Of a stretch of 64,000 nucleotides of DNA, positions 1-10,700 are shown piece after piece (within the stretch, counting starts at the first letter, position 1; the number at the start of each line of letters is the position of its first letter). The translations under genes and the position numbers were made by a program. This stretch comes from Amblyornis subalaris. Its lineage: Eukaryota; Chordata; Aves; Passeriformes; Ptilonorhynchidae. The notes below the pieces were generated by a model. That model was given only the letters and a program-made list of their open reading frames with translations. It did no database searches and was not told the DNA's origin. The stretch spans positions 6,383,127 through 6,447,126 of the forward strand of contig JACAXG010000031.1 of the NCBI GenBank assembly GCA_018881555.1. The letters run 5' to 3'.

Positions 1-2469
1 CTGTGGGCATGGGTCAGTCATATTTAAAGAAAAAGTAGAATTCTGTTTTGTTTTTTTCCCCCCTCTTTCTGCATTCCCACCAGTGTGCTTACAGGAGAAG
101 GGTTGTAAGTGTACTGCAAATAACTAAAGCCAGGCAGAATAGGTGATGTACACAGACATTCTTATATTGACTTAAAGGCTTTGAGATTTGGTGTGTCTTT
201 CATTTCTATGTAGAAGAAGATAGAGCTACATCTTTCTGCTGACTGCTTGTGAGTTTGTATTGATTTCCATTTTTTAGGTCCTTAAATGAAGCAAGTATGA
301 CTTGCAGCACTAATTANTCTTGGTAGAGTTCTCTTCAAATATTCAATGTTTCCTCTGTCCCTTGCTGTTTGGATTGAAGCTCCAGTATTCCTTAGGGTAG
401 CAAATTACATGTGGTATCTCGGGGAGTAGGGAAAGGAAAATGCTGCAAGGTAAGATCTGCCCTCAAGCCCAATGTCTTCATGTGGAAAACATCATCTTTT
501 GCACTTGCATAGGAACTTACCTACGTGTCCCCTGATACTAGAAAACTAAAGTTCCTACTCCCACCTGGTAAGCAGTTGTCACTGTATGTCATGCAGAGAG
601 GTTTTTGAATGACAATGCCTTGAAATATTTGCTGATGGTTTTGCACAAGTNTCATGGTTGTCTGGTAGTAACATTTTATTTCCAAGCTGTACTTCAAATA
701 CTACAAAAGCCTGTAATACTGTAATACTAGAGAAGTCATTGCTTAGCAATGGTGTAGAGAATTAAAAAAGCAGGAAATGTAGAATAAAAATTGTCTGACT
801 GCTTAGTAAGCTAATGAATGAAAGTTAATGAATTTGTGGTTCCCCACTATAAGCTTATTTTAATCCTGCTTGATGCTGTATGTGCTCGCTTATTAAAAAT
901 GGGCTTTCACGTTTTGGTAAATTAAATAGATGCTGCTGAAGACTAAACACCTGGTTGTTCATGAAAACAACCTTTTTTTTCCAGCCGGTTTCTACAGGAG
1001 AGTGNGGGAATGCTGCACTGCTGGTGGTGTGTTTTGGATGAAGGCTCGTAGTGATCCAGAGACACTGGATCAGTTTGAACACACCAGGAATAGTTGTATG
1101 AATGCTGTGATATTGCCAAGACACAGCTTGTGCAATGAAGGGGATGTGCTTTGTCTTGGAAGGAATCTAGTGAAGTGAAATCACCTGTAGTCTTCTAGCT
1201 TTATAGACAAGTATCAGCATACTCATGGGGCAATGAACAGTGATCTGAAGGAGTGTCATATGTTTGTCTCTCTATTTTCGAACTTCCATTTTTAATTATG
1301 AACTCTCTGTTTTAGGGGGAGGTTATGAAGTAGGAATTGANTTTGAGGCAATGTAGTGTAGTTCTTGCCTCCATGTGACCTTGGCTGACCATTTAACGTA
1401 CTTCAGTACAACTCAGGCTGCCATTCACTGAGAAGAACCTATATTGAAATTCTTGGTATCACTTGGAGTGAGGTACTGATAATCAGACTTGGGCAAGAAC
1501 TTAGTAAAATACCGTGTCCAACAGCATTTTTATTCCATTATATCATTACAAAGTCTGGAATCCCTCTGAAGGTTCACATTATAAAACCAACCAAACAAGA
1601 CAGTGATTGAATGGGTTTCTTCAGACAGACGAAGCACAGCTCCTTCTGAGTCACAGCTAAACCAGCAGCCTTTTCTATGGACCCTAAATCATGAAATCTC
1701 AAGCAAGCATAGCAACCACAGCAGCTGGATGCTGACTCTCCAAGTAAACAGACAAATACCCAAGGGCCTCAGCCTACTTATGTTGTATCTTTACTGTCAC
1801 TGTGCATGCTGCTGAAGTGAGAAGACTTTGATTTATGAATTGACAATTGCATGTCCCTGCAGACCAGGGTGCATCACAAATTAGAACTGGGAATGTATTC
1901 CTCTTCTTGTTCTCCTNGTTTGTTGTTACTCCTTTCTCAAACTTTGTTCTTTGGTACTTTTGCATTCCATACCAAGTCTTCCCNCGGTTTACTAAAACTT
2001 CATAAAAAAGGCAGGCTCCTCCTTTTTTTCTGCTTCTTTCTTTCCCGGACTTAAAGGGTTTTTTTGCCTCTCAGCTTTGTTATTTTGGGGATATAGAGAG
2101 CTGTGTGGGATAGACTGAGGAAAAGGTTGTTTAAGGACTATGCGAGACCTTGTAACACAAGAAAATTACATTTTGCATGAGCTTTGTGTGGGTTGTTCAG
2201 ACTGACTGGCTGTTTTGATNAATTCTCATGGTACACCACTCTTTCTCTGTGTAATGAGTAAATGTCTTCAATGGCTCCCATTTAAACATGTGTCTGAAAA
2301 GTTAAGGCTCNTACTTACAACCCTGTTTGAGGGCTGCTGGTAGCCACAGCACTATGTTTAACTTGGCCTAAGTGAGTGAGCTCTGGGCTCTTTGCAGTAG
2401 TTGTATGGGGATGAATTATAGCCCCTCGGAGGATATTTCATGCCTCCTGTAGAACCTTGGATGGGAGAT
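1..2469. other. Non-coding stretch, presumed MACROD2 upstream intron
   Basis: No exon, RNA gene or recognisable repeat could be supported here. Open frames are short, overlap on both strands and have no family resemblance. The sequence is AT-rich with ordinary homopolymer runs and a short direct repeat of CTGTAATA near 713-730. Assignment to a MACROD2 intron is inferred only from the plus-strand MACROD2 exon at 7642; an upstream MACROD2 exon was not found. Confidence 0.5.
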
Positions 2470-2989
2470 ACCACNGCCTCCTGACCTGGAGGATGGGGCA
2501 AAGTGTGACCTCAGCAGATTGGTCAGTGATACAGAACTGGGAATGCCCAGGTAATGCCCAGATGAGCCACAAAGATCATTAAAAGATGATTCGGGGACCG
2601 GAGCATCTCCTGTGCCTGGAGAGACTGAGAGAGGTGAGGTTTAGCCTGAAGAGATACCCTAGATGGGATCTAATCAGTGTTTATAAANGTAGAATGGAGG
2701 GTGTAAAAGGGATCTCTCCAGACTTCTCTGAGGTACACTGTGACAGGACAAGAGGTAGTAGGCACAAGTTGAAAGAGGAAATTCTTTCTGAGCGTTACTT
2801 ACTGTGAGGCTGGCTGAGCACTGGAACAGGTTGCTTGGAGAAGTTGTGGAATCTCTGTCTTTGGAGATACTTTAAATTCAGCTGGGATGGGGTCCTGGAC
2901 AACTTGCTCTGGGTGACTCTGCTTTGAGTGGGGAGGTTGGACTTCTNGATCACTAGAGGTGCCACCCAGCCTCATCTGTTCTGTGATTC
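2470..2989 (+). mobile_element. CR1 LINE fragment, 3' end, internally deleted
   Basis: This is a degenerate plus-strand CR1 retrotransposon copy. The block near 2490-2550 resembles the CR1 stretch that reads 'cagagtgt..cctcagca..gatgatacaaaactggga'. It then jumps directly to the 'gagccacaaagatgattaa..ggagcatctcct' block at 2563-2615, so an internal segment is missing. The copy continues through the 'ttcctggaaga..tgtggaatctc' region and ends with CTGTTCTGTGATTC at about 2976-2989, the usual CR1 3' terminus. The 5' part is truncated, as is normal for CR1. The remnant of the reverse-transcriptase reading frame (2586-2807) is not functional. The left boundary is approximate. Confidence 0.85.
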
Positions 2990-5312
2990 GTGGTGTCTGT
3001 TTGCCTCCGGAGTTTGGTACTTGGCTGTAGTCCTCAGATAATCCAATTATTATACCACTTGGTAATTAGCTGAAACAGACCATATTGGCACAGTGTGCAG
3101 CCAGGGAGAAGGTGTTGCTGTTCATCATCAAGTGCCTTTGACTTGCATGTTGTGCTGCATTTTTGGCTNGGTAGAAGGTGATTTGTCTGTAACAGATGTT
3201 TCTTCCTTGTGCTCGGGTTCTGATCTCGTTTAAGTCCAAGAAGTGATAGAGCAAATCTGTACTACAAATCTGAAGTACTACAGTGCATCTGTGAATGCTT
3301 TTCCCCTGGTGATGGAACATATGGAAATAATGCTTATCTTGATTTAGATAAGCAATTGCCTTTCCTGTACAATCATCCACGCTTAGTAGGAGTAGAAGCA
3401 GACACATAATNTTACAGATCTTACAATCTGTCTTTTCTAACGCTCCCTAAGCCNATGCAGAAACAAATGGAGTGGAAAGTTGTGTTAGATGTGAGGTTAG
3501 TAATTGCTAATAGTTTGTCATTTTTAGCCTGTACAGGAAACTTATGAAAACAAAGCCTTAAATTAAGAAAAAAAAAAAAAAGGCACTGAAGGGAAAAGGC
3601 ACAGAGTGTGTAGCAGGATTGTTGCTGCACATTCCCCCGTGGTCAGATGCACTCCTAAAGCTTGCTCAGCTCCCACTTTTTCAGCAACCCAAGAAAAGTG
3701 GTCTAGTGTCCCAGTCAAGTATTTCCTGAGGATTCTTCTAGGAGTGGAAGGGCTGGCTCTTGTCTGGGGATGATGTGATTCTTGTTCCTTGCTCAGGTTC
3801 TTTTTCCAGATCCTGTTAGAGAAGCGTTCCTTGTGGGGATACGTCACTACTAGTAGCTGTTGTAGCAGGGATGAGATAAATGCATGTGGGCAGACATATT
3901 TCTATTGAACTTGGAATTAATTTACTTCCTTCAGCTGTGAATTCTAAAGCTGGTTAGAAATTATGAAACTCTCTCATTTTCAGCTTCTTTTTCTTGCAAT
4001 TCAATCTGTTACTTGTTTTTATGAACTAGAGGAGGGAAACATTGTCATGTGACTTGTTTGACAAACTTTGATTATGACAGTATGAGCCTGTGAGCCTCGC
4101 TGCCATCAGTCCTTCTCACTTCTTCTCTCTTTGATTTCTTCTCTTGCTGGCTTTTGCTCAGAGAGTGCCAGAGACTTTTACTTTGCCATAGGTATTGCTA
4201 TATACTATGGGGCTTTGGTACCTATTTTTACTACTTGGTGTGTGCTTTACTCTTTCATTAACAGCCGTTTTAAAAGGCAAATGTAGTGCTTTTTTATAAC
4301 AAACTCTTCCAGCTGTAGGTTTTTCTCCTCCCTCTAGTGGTAAGCTCTTTGGTATTGCTATAGGGATTTCTGTAATTNGGTGTTTGAGACCTGTTAAAAA
4401 AATTAATATACCCTAAAGTGTACTAGACTTTAAAATCCTGGCTATTTGAGCAGTGATTGAGTTTCAGGGCTGATTTTCCAATGCTGTAGGTTTGTGNCAT
4501 CCTTGTCCATTGCGCCAGCCGAGCACATTTAAGTCCTGGGTGGGGGCTCCCTCTAGTGAGATGTTCTGACAGTCCCTTTTCCTCTTGGTTCAGACAAACT
4601 TTACCCGTTTTCTTTTCAAGTGTAGTTTTTGTTGACTCAGTCTAATGTGTTTTTCTACCCTTTCGTAAGCTATAAAGGCCCTTGTCGTTTGGGGCAAGCT
4701 GGAAGGAGTTGTNGGCAAAGCTGAGGGCTGGCATTGCCTACTTTCTCTGTTAGGTGTGAAGGGCTCAGCTAATCTACCTCACCCTANGTCAAGCTGTGGC
4801 TCTGTGGACTCTGAGGTGTTTTGAACATGACTGAAGGGCCAAAGGATGATGTAGGAGGAAGAGCTATATGAAATTGGGTTGCATAGGCAAAGGGGTAGAA
4901 GATGATGGGTGGACCTAGAGGGGAGAAAGTGAGGGTGGGACATGAATGTTCAACTGTTTCTGGTGAAGTTTTTCAGCTGTAATATATTACTGAGGCTGGG
5001 GCAGAGGAGACAAAAGGAGGACCTAGAGTAGTATTTCCACTCTTGTGTGTCTTCGATAATAGCCTAAACCCCCAAATTTTAGAAAGCATGAACCAGGATC
5101 AACTCTATCCTTTGTGAGTGTGCATGCAGAGATGATTTAGTGACTATTGACTTCACTTTCTCATAGGAGTTACAGTCAACTTGTTAGCAAGACTTAAGTT
5201 AAAATAATAATAAAAGCTGTCTTATTAAATACATAATTTGAATAATAATAAAAAAGTCTGGATTAGAAATCTTGCAGTATATTGCTCTATTTTCCCAGCA
5301 GGTGTTGTCTTC
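2990..5312. other. Non-coding stretch, presumed intron or 3' flank of antisense gene
   Basis: No gene could be supported. There is an A14 homopolymer at 3568-3581. The phrase CTCCCTCTAGTG occurs near 4330 and again near 4549, possibly a relic of an old shared repeat that I could not identify. The region just below 5313 would hold the 3' UTR of the minus-strand gene. No canonical AATAAA is visible on the minus strand close to its stop, only an AATAAG variant near 5221-5226. Confidence 0.5.
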
Positions 5313-5534
5313 TCAATCAGAAAAAAGTGCTGCCTCCTCATCTAAGTCTTTCCACACTTTCTGGTTCCTTCTTCTCTGGAGCATGTTTCCCTGCAGGCAG
5401 CGCTGGCGCAGGTGCCTCAGGTAGCTCCTGATGGAGGCAGAGTTTTCCTTCTGCTGGCCGATCACCTCGTCGTTGAGGGGGGAGCCGTCAGCCAGGCAGC
5501 AGGTCCTTGGCCAAGCTGAGCGTGTCTGGCACAT
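5313..5534 (-). CDS. Terminal coding exon (exon 2) of an unrecognised antisense membrane-protein gene
   Basis: This 222-nt segment encodes 73 residues plus a stop. On the minus strand it is immediately preceded by a strong splice acceptor: a pyrimidine-rich tract ending TGTGTCTTCCAG, with the AG at 5536-5535. It joins the exon at 5930-6199 in phase 0. Codon third positions are G/C-rich through most of the exon, and no stop interrupts the frame. The product would be the cytoplasmic tail: a cysteine-containing start (MCQTRSAW, TCC), a polar segment around LNDEVIGQQKENS, a probable amphipathic basic helix (IRSYLRHLRQRCLQ), then an acidic tail ending EEAALFSD. The ATG at its first codon could in principle start a separate 73-aa protein, but its position exactly at the acceptor argues that it is internal. 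I do not recognise the family. Confidence 0.6.
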   Translation of the reverse strand: MCQTRSAWPRTCCLADGSPLNDEVIGQQKENSASIRSYLRHLRQRCLQGNMLQRRRNQKVWKDLDEEAALFSD

Positions 5535-5929
5535 CTGGAAGACACAGGGCAGGGAGCACGATGAAAGCGGCCTCAGGGNGCTGGGACCCCTCTGNCTGAG
5601 NNCCCTTGTGCTCTCCTGGGGAAGCTGGGGCCTGGCTGGGCTGCTCCAGGCTGCAGGTGGTGTGGAGAAGACCTCAGGCAGGTTCTGTCTCGTCCTTGTG
5701 GCTCAGCCTGTCCTTGTTTCCTCCTGGGAGGAAGGAGGCTGAGCCCCAGCTCTGCCTCTGGGCTTGGGTACGGGGCTGGGGAAGAGGCAGAGGAGCCTTG
5801 GTGCCTGCCCAGGCTTTCCTCTCCACAGGGGCTGTCAGTCCTCACCCTACACGTTGTAGCCCCAGGCCTTGGAGGGCCCTGGCTCCCGGTNCCCTGGCGC
5901 CATCCCACCTGCCTGGCCCCATCCCTCAC
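5535..5929 (-). other. Predicted 395-nt intron of the antisense gene
   Basis: The minus-strand donor reads GGAGAG|GTGAGG (intron begins at 5929) and the acceptor TCTTCCAG lies at 5542-5535. Both obey the GT-AG rule. Phase 0 at both ends keeps the frame open. The frame of exon 1 also runs through the intron as an uninterrupted reading frame to 5573, so a retained-intron product with a different tail is possible. The translated intron is low-complexity, proline- and arginine-rich, and less protein-like than exon 2. Five Ns lie inside it (5579, 5595, 5601, 5602, 5891). Confidence 0.55.
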
Positions 5930-6199
5930 CTCTCCCTGCTGCCTCCTGGCTTTTCTCCGGAGGCTGCATCCGAGGCAAAGCGCGGCGAGCAGCAGGGACA
6001 GGGCTAGGAAGGTGCAGCAGTGCAGCCGCGGGGACCACGGGCTGGCACCGCCCGTGCCGGTGTCCGGCTGCTGCAGCTCCTGGNCTGGCACACCNCCCCG
6101 GGCCGTGTTCCCGGCGGGGCAGCTGTGAGCTCTGAAGGTGCCGGGGAGGAGCGAGGCCACGCAGAGCCCCAGGAGCAGGGAGAGCCCCGGGNGCAGCAT
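5930..6199 (-). CDS. First coding exon (exon 1): signal peptide and membrane span of an unrecognised small type I membrane protein
   Basis: This 270-nt segment encodes 90 residues. The ATG at 6199-6197 has G at -3, a reasonable context. Residues 1-24 form a typical signal peptide (MLxPGLSLLLGLCVASLLPG then TFRAHS). Residues about 25-59 form a short ectodomain with one Cys and no N-glycosylation sequon visible. Residues 60-80 (HCCTFLALSLLLAALCLGCS) are a strongly hydrophobic membrane span with several cysteines, followed by RRKARR at 81-86, a textbook stop-transfer cluster. Spliced to 5313-5534, the whole protein would be 163 residues, type I single-pass. Ns at 6192, 6095 and 6084 leave residues 3, 35 and 39 undetermined. 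The gene is nested in, and antisense to, MACROD2. The function is unknown to me. The gene model is inferred from signal, span, splice sites and phase agreeing. Confidence 0.6.
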
Positions 6200-6530
6200 C
6201 GCGGAGCTGCCTGGGGAGCTGCGATCTCTCGCCCTCGCCCNGAGCTGANCTGAGCTGAGCAGCGCCCACGGGGTCCGTGCAAGGGGAAGGTGGTGGCCTC
6301 AGTTGTGATGTCACAAGGCCAGTGCCCGNCAGCCAGAGGACTGGGAAACCGAGTGTGAGGGTGGTAGCATGGATGACAAACATGGAGGTGACACCAAATG
6401 CGCTGCGTTGTCATAAGGCCATTGCCTGGCAGCCAGAGGGCTTGGAATGGGAAGGCCAGGCCGGGGGGTCCGAGCATGTGGCTGTCTCAGCCCGCTGCNC
6501 TGTCTCACCATTGTGGGAGTGGGCCTGAGC
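6200..6530 (-). promoter_or_regulatory. GC-rich upstream region with duplicated CRE-like element, likely promoter of the antisense gene
   Basis: This is the sequence immediately 5' of the minus-strand start codon. It is G/C-rich compared with the AT-rich surroundings and shows no obvious TATA box. It contains two diverged direct copies of a roughly 45-50 bp element, with TGTCACAAGGCC starting at 6309 and TGTCATAAGGCC starting at 6409, a spacing of exactly 100 bp. The first copy includes TGATGTCA, one base from the palindromic CRE TGACGTCA. The promoter role is inferred from position and composition, and the transcription start cannot be placed. Confidence 0.4.
6303..6457. repeat. Two diverged direct repeat units 100 bp apart
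   Basis: Unit 1 is about 6303-6359 and unit 2 about 6405-6457. They share TGTCAYAAGGCC, then CAGCCAGAGG, then a similar TGG-rich stretch, with scattered substitutions. They look like a local tandem duplication with a ~100-bp period whose second halves have diverged. Confidence 0.65.
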
Positions 6531-7641
6531 CCCAGGAGTCTGGGGATGTGCTCCCCAGTGCTCAGCAAGGAACTGCTGACAAGTCTGAGTTGGTATTCTC
6601 GAATTGATAGAAATGGAGGGTAAGACTACAGGGGCNAATTTGTTTGGACTGCTTCTACCTTCTCACTAAATATTGAAGACTCTTTTTGCTTATGTACAAA
6701 CTTCACTTGTTCTGAAGATTTGGAACTGTTTCCCACTTTACTTTTCACTTTAGCAAATGAGTTCTATTTCTGACCAATAGATGAACTCAAGCTTCTTGAG
6801 GCTTGTGTTGGAAAGAATGTTAAAAAAGTAATAGTAAAAGTGAATTTAACAATCTTCCCTCCTCAGTTCCTTGCTGGTGATGTGCATGTCTAACTCGGTG
6901 AAACTTTGGGCAATATGTTTGTGCAAGGGTTTGAGGAAACTGAAGTGTTCTATAGACTGAATAAGATGTAAATGACATGATTTGGTGATGCAGAAACTCA
7001 AGAGTTTACAGGAATAAGGGACCTATGGTAACGTTATTTAGTAACAAATCTGTTGCAAGATAGTGTATGTTGTCTTTACCACCCGCCTCCTTCTAGTTGA
7101 GCAATTTAAGGTGACAAAGCTCCAAGTTTAAAATTTGCATGGATTTTTTTTTCAGGCTTTTCTTTTCCTGGCTACATGTGTTCAGAAGTCATTCTGAATT
7201 TTGGGGCTGTTGGCAAATGGTGTGCTCGTGTATTTTTGTACTCACTTGGTATAATTCTGTATTGGAGAAATTATTACTCTAGTAGGAGAGTTATCTTCGC
7301 TAATTCCTCAGTTTGTTTTTGCAGTTTGCACCCTTGTGTTTACCAAATTAAATTATTCAATGGATCTCACTTCAAAAAATATGTATGTTTCTACAGCTTT
7401 GTAATTGAATGGTATGTGGGTAAGGATTCAGTGTTTCCTAGCTGTACTTGGAAACAAGTAACAAGCAAGCAGTGTGATGTTAGGGCAGTGCTGGTGTCTC
7501 TATGGGTTACCGGTGCCCTCTCGAGGTGAAACTAAAAGATGCTGCAGTCTGACAGCAGTGGTTGCTGGCTGCTCAGGGCATGTAAATAATGACCTCAGAC
7601 CTACGTTTGTAGCCTGATTTTACTGCTTTCTTGGTTTGTAG
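6531..7641. other. Non-coding stretch, MACROD2 intron immediately upstream of the exon
   Basis: No exon or repeat is supported in the body of this stretch. Its last bases are the MACROD2 splice acceptor: a pyrimidine-rich tract (TGCTTTCTTGGTTTGTAG) ending with AG at 7640-7641. Confidence 0.6.
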
Positions 7642-7749
7642 GTGAAAACGCTAAAGAAGATCTGCAAGGCAAGAAAAGTCTGAGTGAGAAAGTTTCTCTC
7701 TATAGAGGTGACATTACGCTGCTTGAGGTTGATGCCATCGTTAATGCTG
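7642..7749 (+). CDS. MACROD2: MACROD2 internal exon (start of macro domain)
   Basis: This 108-nt exon is bounded by acceptor TTTGTAG|G (AG at 7640-7641) and donor GCTG|GTAGGT (GT at 7750-7751). Read with its first two bases completing a codon, it gives 35 full codons plus one base and no stop. The translation includes GKKSLSEKVSLYRGDI and then TLLEVDAIVNA. This is the opening of the MACROD2 macro domain: the GDIT motif, whose Asp contacts the adenine of ADP-ribose in macro domains, and VDAIVNA, which runs into the catalytic VNAAN loop. The exon ends inside that loop, so the catalytic Asn and Asp must lie in the next exon, outside the window. MACROD2 removes mono-ADP-ribose from acidic residues and hydrolyses O-acetyl-ADP-ribose. 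The YRGDITLLEVD wording fits MACROD2 better than MACROD1. Both flanking introns are phase 1, so the exon is symmetric. The first residues (ENAKEDLQ) are more variable and appear a few residues shorter than in human. Confidence 0.92.
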
Positions 7750-10700
7750 GTAGGTGGTTAAATATTTTATGTTGTTTTGTCTTGAAAATCCTTTATAGCT
7801 CCACGGTACAAGTGTGAACTTTTCAAAGTTGCCTAAAACTGATGCGTCCTGTGGAAATCTGTTGGAAAATACGTCTTTTTCCCCAATTCCTTTCTATTGC
7901 ATCTGTTCATCCTGTGTGCGTTTACTGTGACAGGGATTATCGAGAAACTTTTATAGCATGGTTACCATGAAAAAATTAATCATCTTNTGTCCATCTTTTG
8001 ATTTAACTTGGTTAGCTGAGGCTTCACACTTCATATAGTAGAAGGCTCAATTTTGATACTCAGCTAATGCAGTACATTCCAATCTGCTTTTCTAAATCAA
8101 GCCATTTGTGGGCTAGGTAATGTGAAAACCTTAACAACAAGGTGATAGGAAAGCAGAATTTGTTTTATGGGGTTTGCATATTTGCTTTCCTGCCGGGAGA
8201 TTGTGTTTTTCAGATTTTTGCTCATGACCTATGGAGTTGTAACTGTTTTAGTACCTCTTCTTGCTCACTGACCGTGTTTCTCCATTTGTGCAGCTGAGGT
8301 GAAGAATTGTGTGTGGTATCTTGTGACAAAAGGAGGGAAATGCCAGGACAATTAATTTATTTGTCTGTTAGGTTATAGTAAGCTAGTTTGGTTTTTTGGA
8401 AAAAAAACGATGGGAAGGTTTACCCCTACACACATGCCCCATGCCAAATCTTGCCTGCACTCCCCACTCCAAAAAGAGTATATGTTTTGTGTGTCCTGAA
8501 GCAGGAAATCTCTTCCCCCTGGTATTTGGATGGCACTGATTAATTTTCAAAAACTAATTTTTGGTGGTATTCGTTTCTTGGAAGGAAACATACTGCAACT
8601 TATTCTCTCTGATGGAATAAAATTCCAGGGTTGTAATGGCCAAAATTTATGTGTTTGCTTATCACAGGAAAAAGCGGTATGGAGCTACTGGTTCATGTCT
8701 GTAAAGAGCACAGGAATGTTTGCTCACACAGTGTAGAGGGTAGTGAACAGTCTCTCTTGGACTGTTTGATGTTTCTCTCTGTATGACTTCCCCCTTTAAC
8801 ACTGAACATCTGCTAATGGGTTTTGTGAAGTACAGGTAGAATCCTTAGCCATTTCAAAATACATTTTTGCAATCCAAGTACTGAGGCTTGTATTCCTATG
8901 CAAAAAATTTTAATTAATCTTCTAGTTTACTGATGCACAAAACCCTTCCTAAATTACAAACAATACAGTAGCNTCCACGTAACATGATCCTTTCCTCGCT
9001 GTGTTGGCAAGGCCCCTGAAGCTTTAATCTTTTAATTTTTTTTCCTCCTTAAGATGATTTTTCCACTAGTGCCTTTGCTGACTTCCTTACTTTATTGCTT
9101 TCTAGTAAGTCAATATTAGCATACTTCTCTCCATTTATATTTATCTTCTCTTGGTTCATAGGCGTCCCTTGAACTACAGGCTGGAACTAGTTACAGATTA
9201 GCTTTAGAATAGGAATACTTCACTTTTCTTGATTTAAATCNCCCTTTAATTCTCTTGAAAGGTCCAAAAAACCTGTATCCCAGACTGCCAATGATATTAT
9301 CTTCCTATAAACTTGCCTGCCATCCTGATGAGAAATGCATCTCTCTGAGGAGAAAAAAAAAATAGAATCGAACTAACATGTATTAATATGCAATTTTGAG
9401 AAAGGGTCTAAAGACCACTCGAAACAACACAGACTGAAGCTGAAATACCTGAAGAGGGACATAACACTCTGAAAGTATCTAGAAAGCTTTTGGCAAAAAA
9501 GAAAAAGTTTTTTCTGCTGTTGTCTTCTGTAAATTGGATTTGGGCTTAATGAGAGATTCAGATTAGATGTTGGCAAAGCTACTTATCGAAAGGAACATAT
9601 TTATACAGTGATACTTTGGTGCATCAGGCTGACACCTAGCAGCAGTCCTAGGGCCGGGGCATTGGTATGGGTGGATTTTTGAGATTCTTTTAACTCTCTT
9701 TTGTAATCTTCTATAGTTCCTAAAGGGCATAATATATTAACTATTATGAGCTATTAATAAGTTTTGATTAAAATACTAAGCTACAGTTACCTTGGAAAAA
9801 TCAAACGCTCTCTATATGTCAGTGCAGTAATTAAGTCTAAGCCTTTGATTTGCTCNTGGTTTCAGTGTTACTTTTTTTCTGCTAAACCTTTTAAACTGTG
9901 GAGGGTAGCTGGAAAGCTACATGAGGAAGGTGTTTTGGTTCAGGANCCATATTATTTATGCAAAACATCTGCTTCAATGAGATTCTTTTTAAATCAAATG
10001 GTTTCAGTGAAATTNTGTCTTGTAGGTGGTATCTGTACCCACGTTTCCGTACCATATGATGCTTTTGCAAAGAACTCCATTGTTTTTCCTTCTGCAACTG
10101 AAGTTATACAAGCCTCAAAGACATAAAGCAGAAAGTAGTCAGCTACTATGTGTAAGTTGAATAAAATGCAGCCTGTTGAACACGGAATAGGAGACAGGGT
10201 TTTTGGAGGTAATTCTGTGCAAGTTTTTTGTACTTAATGCCTTTNGACTACTCCAAATGTTAATGACTGGGTCCCTCCTATCTGTTGCAAGCCCTGGGTT
10301 AGGAAGGAAGGAAGAGACCCTCCTGAGAATTTCTCTCTGAATTTAGAAATTCCATTAACTGTCTCCTGTAATAAATAGTTTTAAAAATACAGCAAGTCAT
10401 ATCCAGATTAAAGCCACAGGCAGATACAGGTTGAATGTTTACATTTACTTATGTGAACAACTAAATATGCCTGAAGTAAGGGGAATGGTCTGGCAAATTC
10501 TGGGGCTGTGGANGGGTTCCAGGTGGTTCAAATTATCTCCAGATTTGGATACGAACATATTGGCAAAAAAAAAGTATATTCTCAAATACCTGCCCGTGAG
10601 GAGGAAATGAGACATGAGTGAATATAAATGGTGAACTTATGTGGCTAAATACCAGGATATCATTGATGAACACTGCTNCAAAAAGATTTCGTTTTCTCCT

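Noticed and set aside
5606..6568. Several overlapping plus- and minus-strand frames in the GC-rich island
   Set aside because: They are shadows of the antisense gene and its promoter, created by high GC content. Only the frame with signal peptide, span and matching splice sites was kept.
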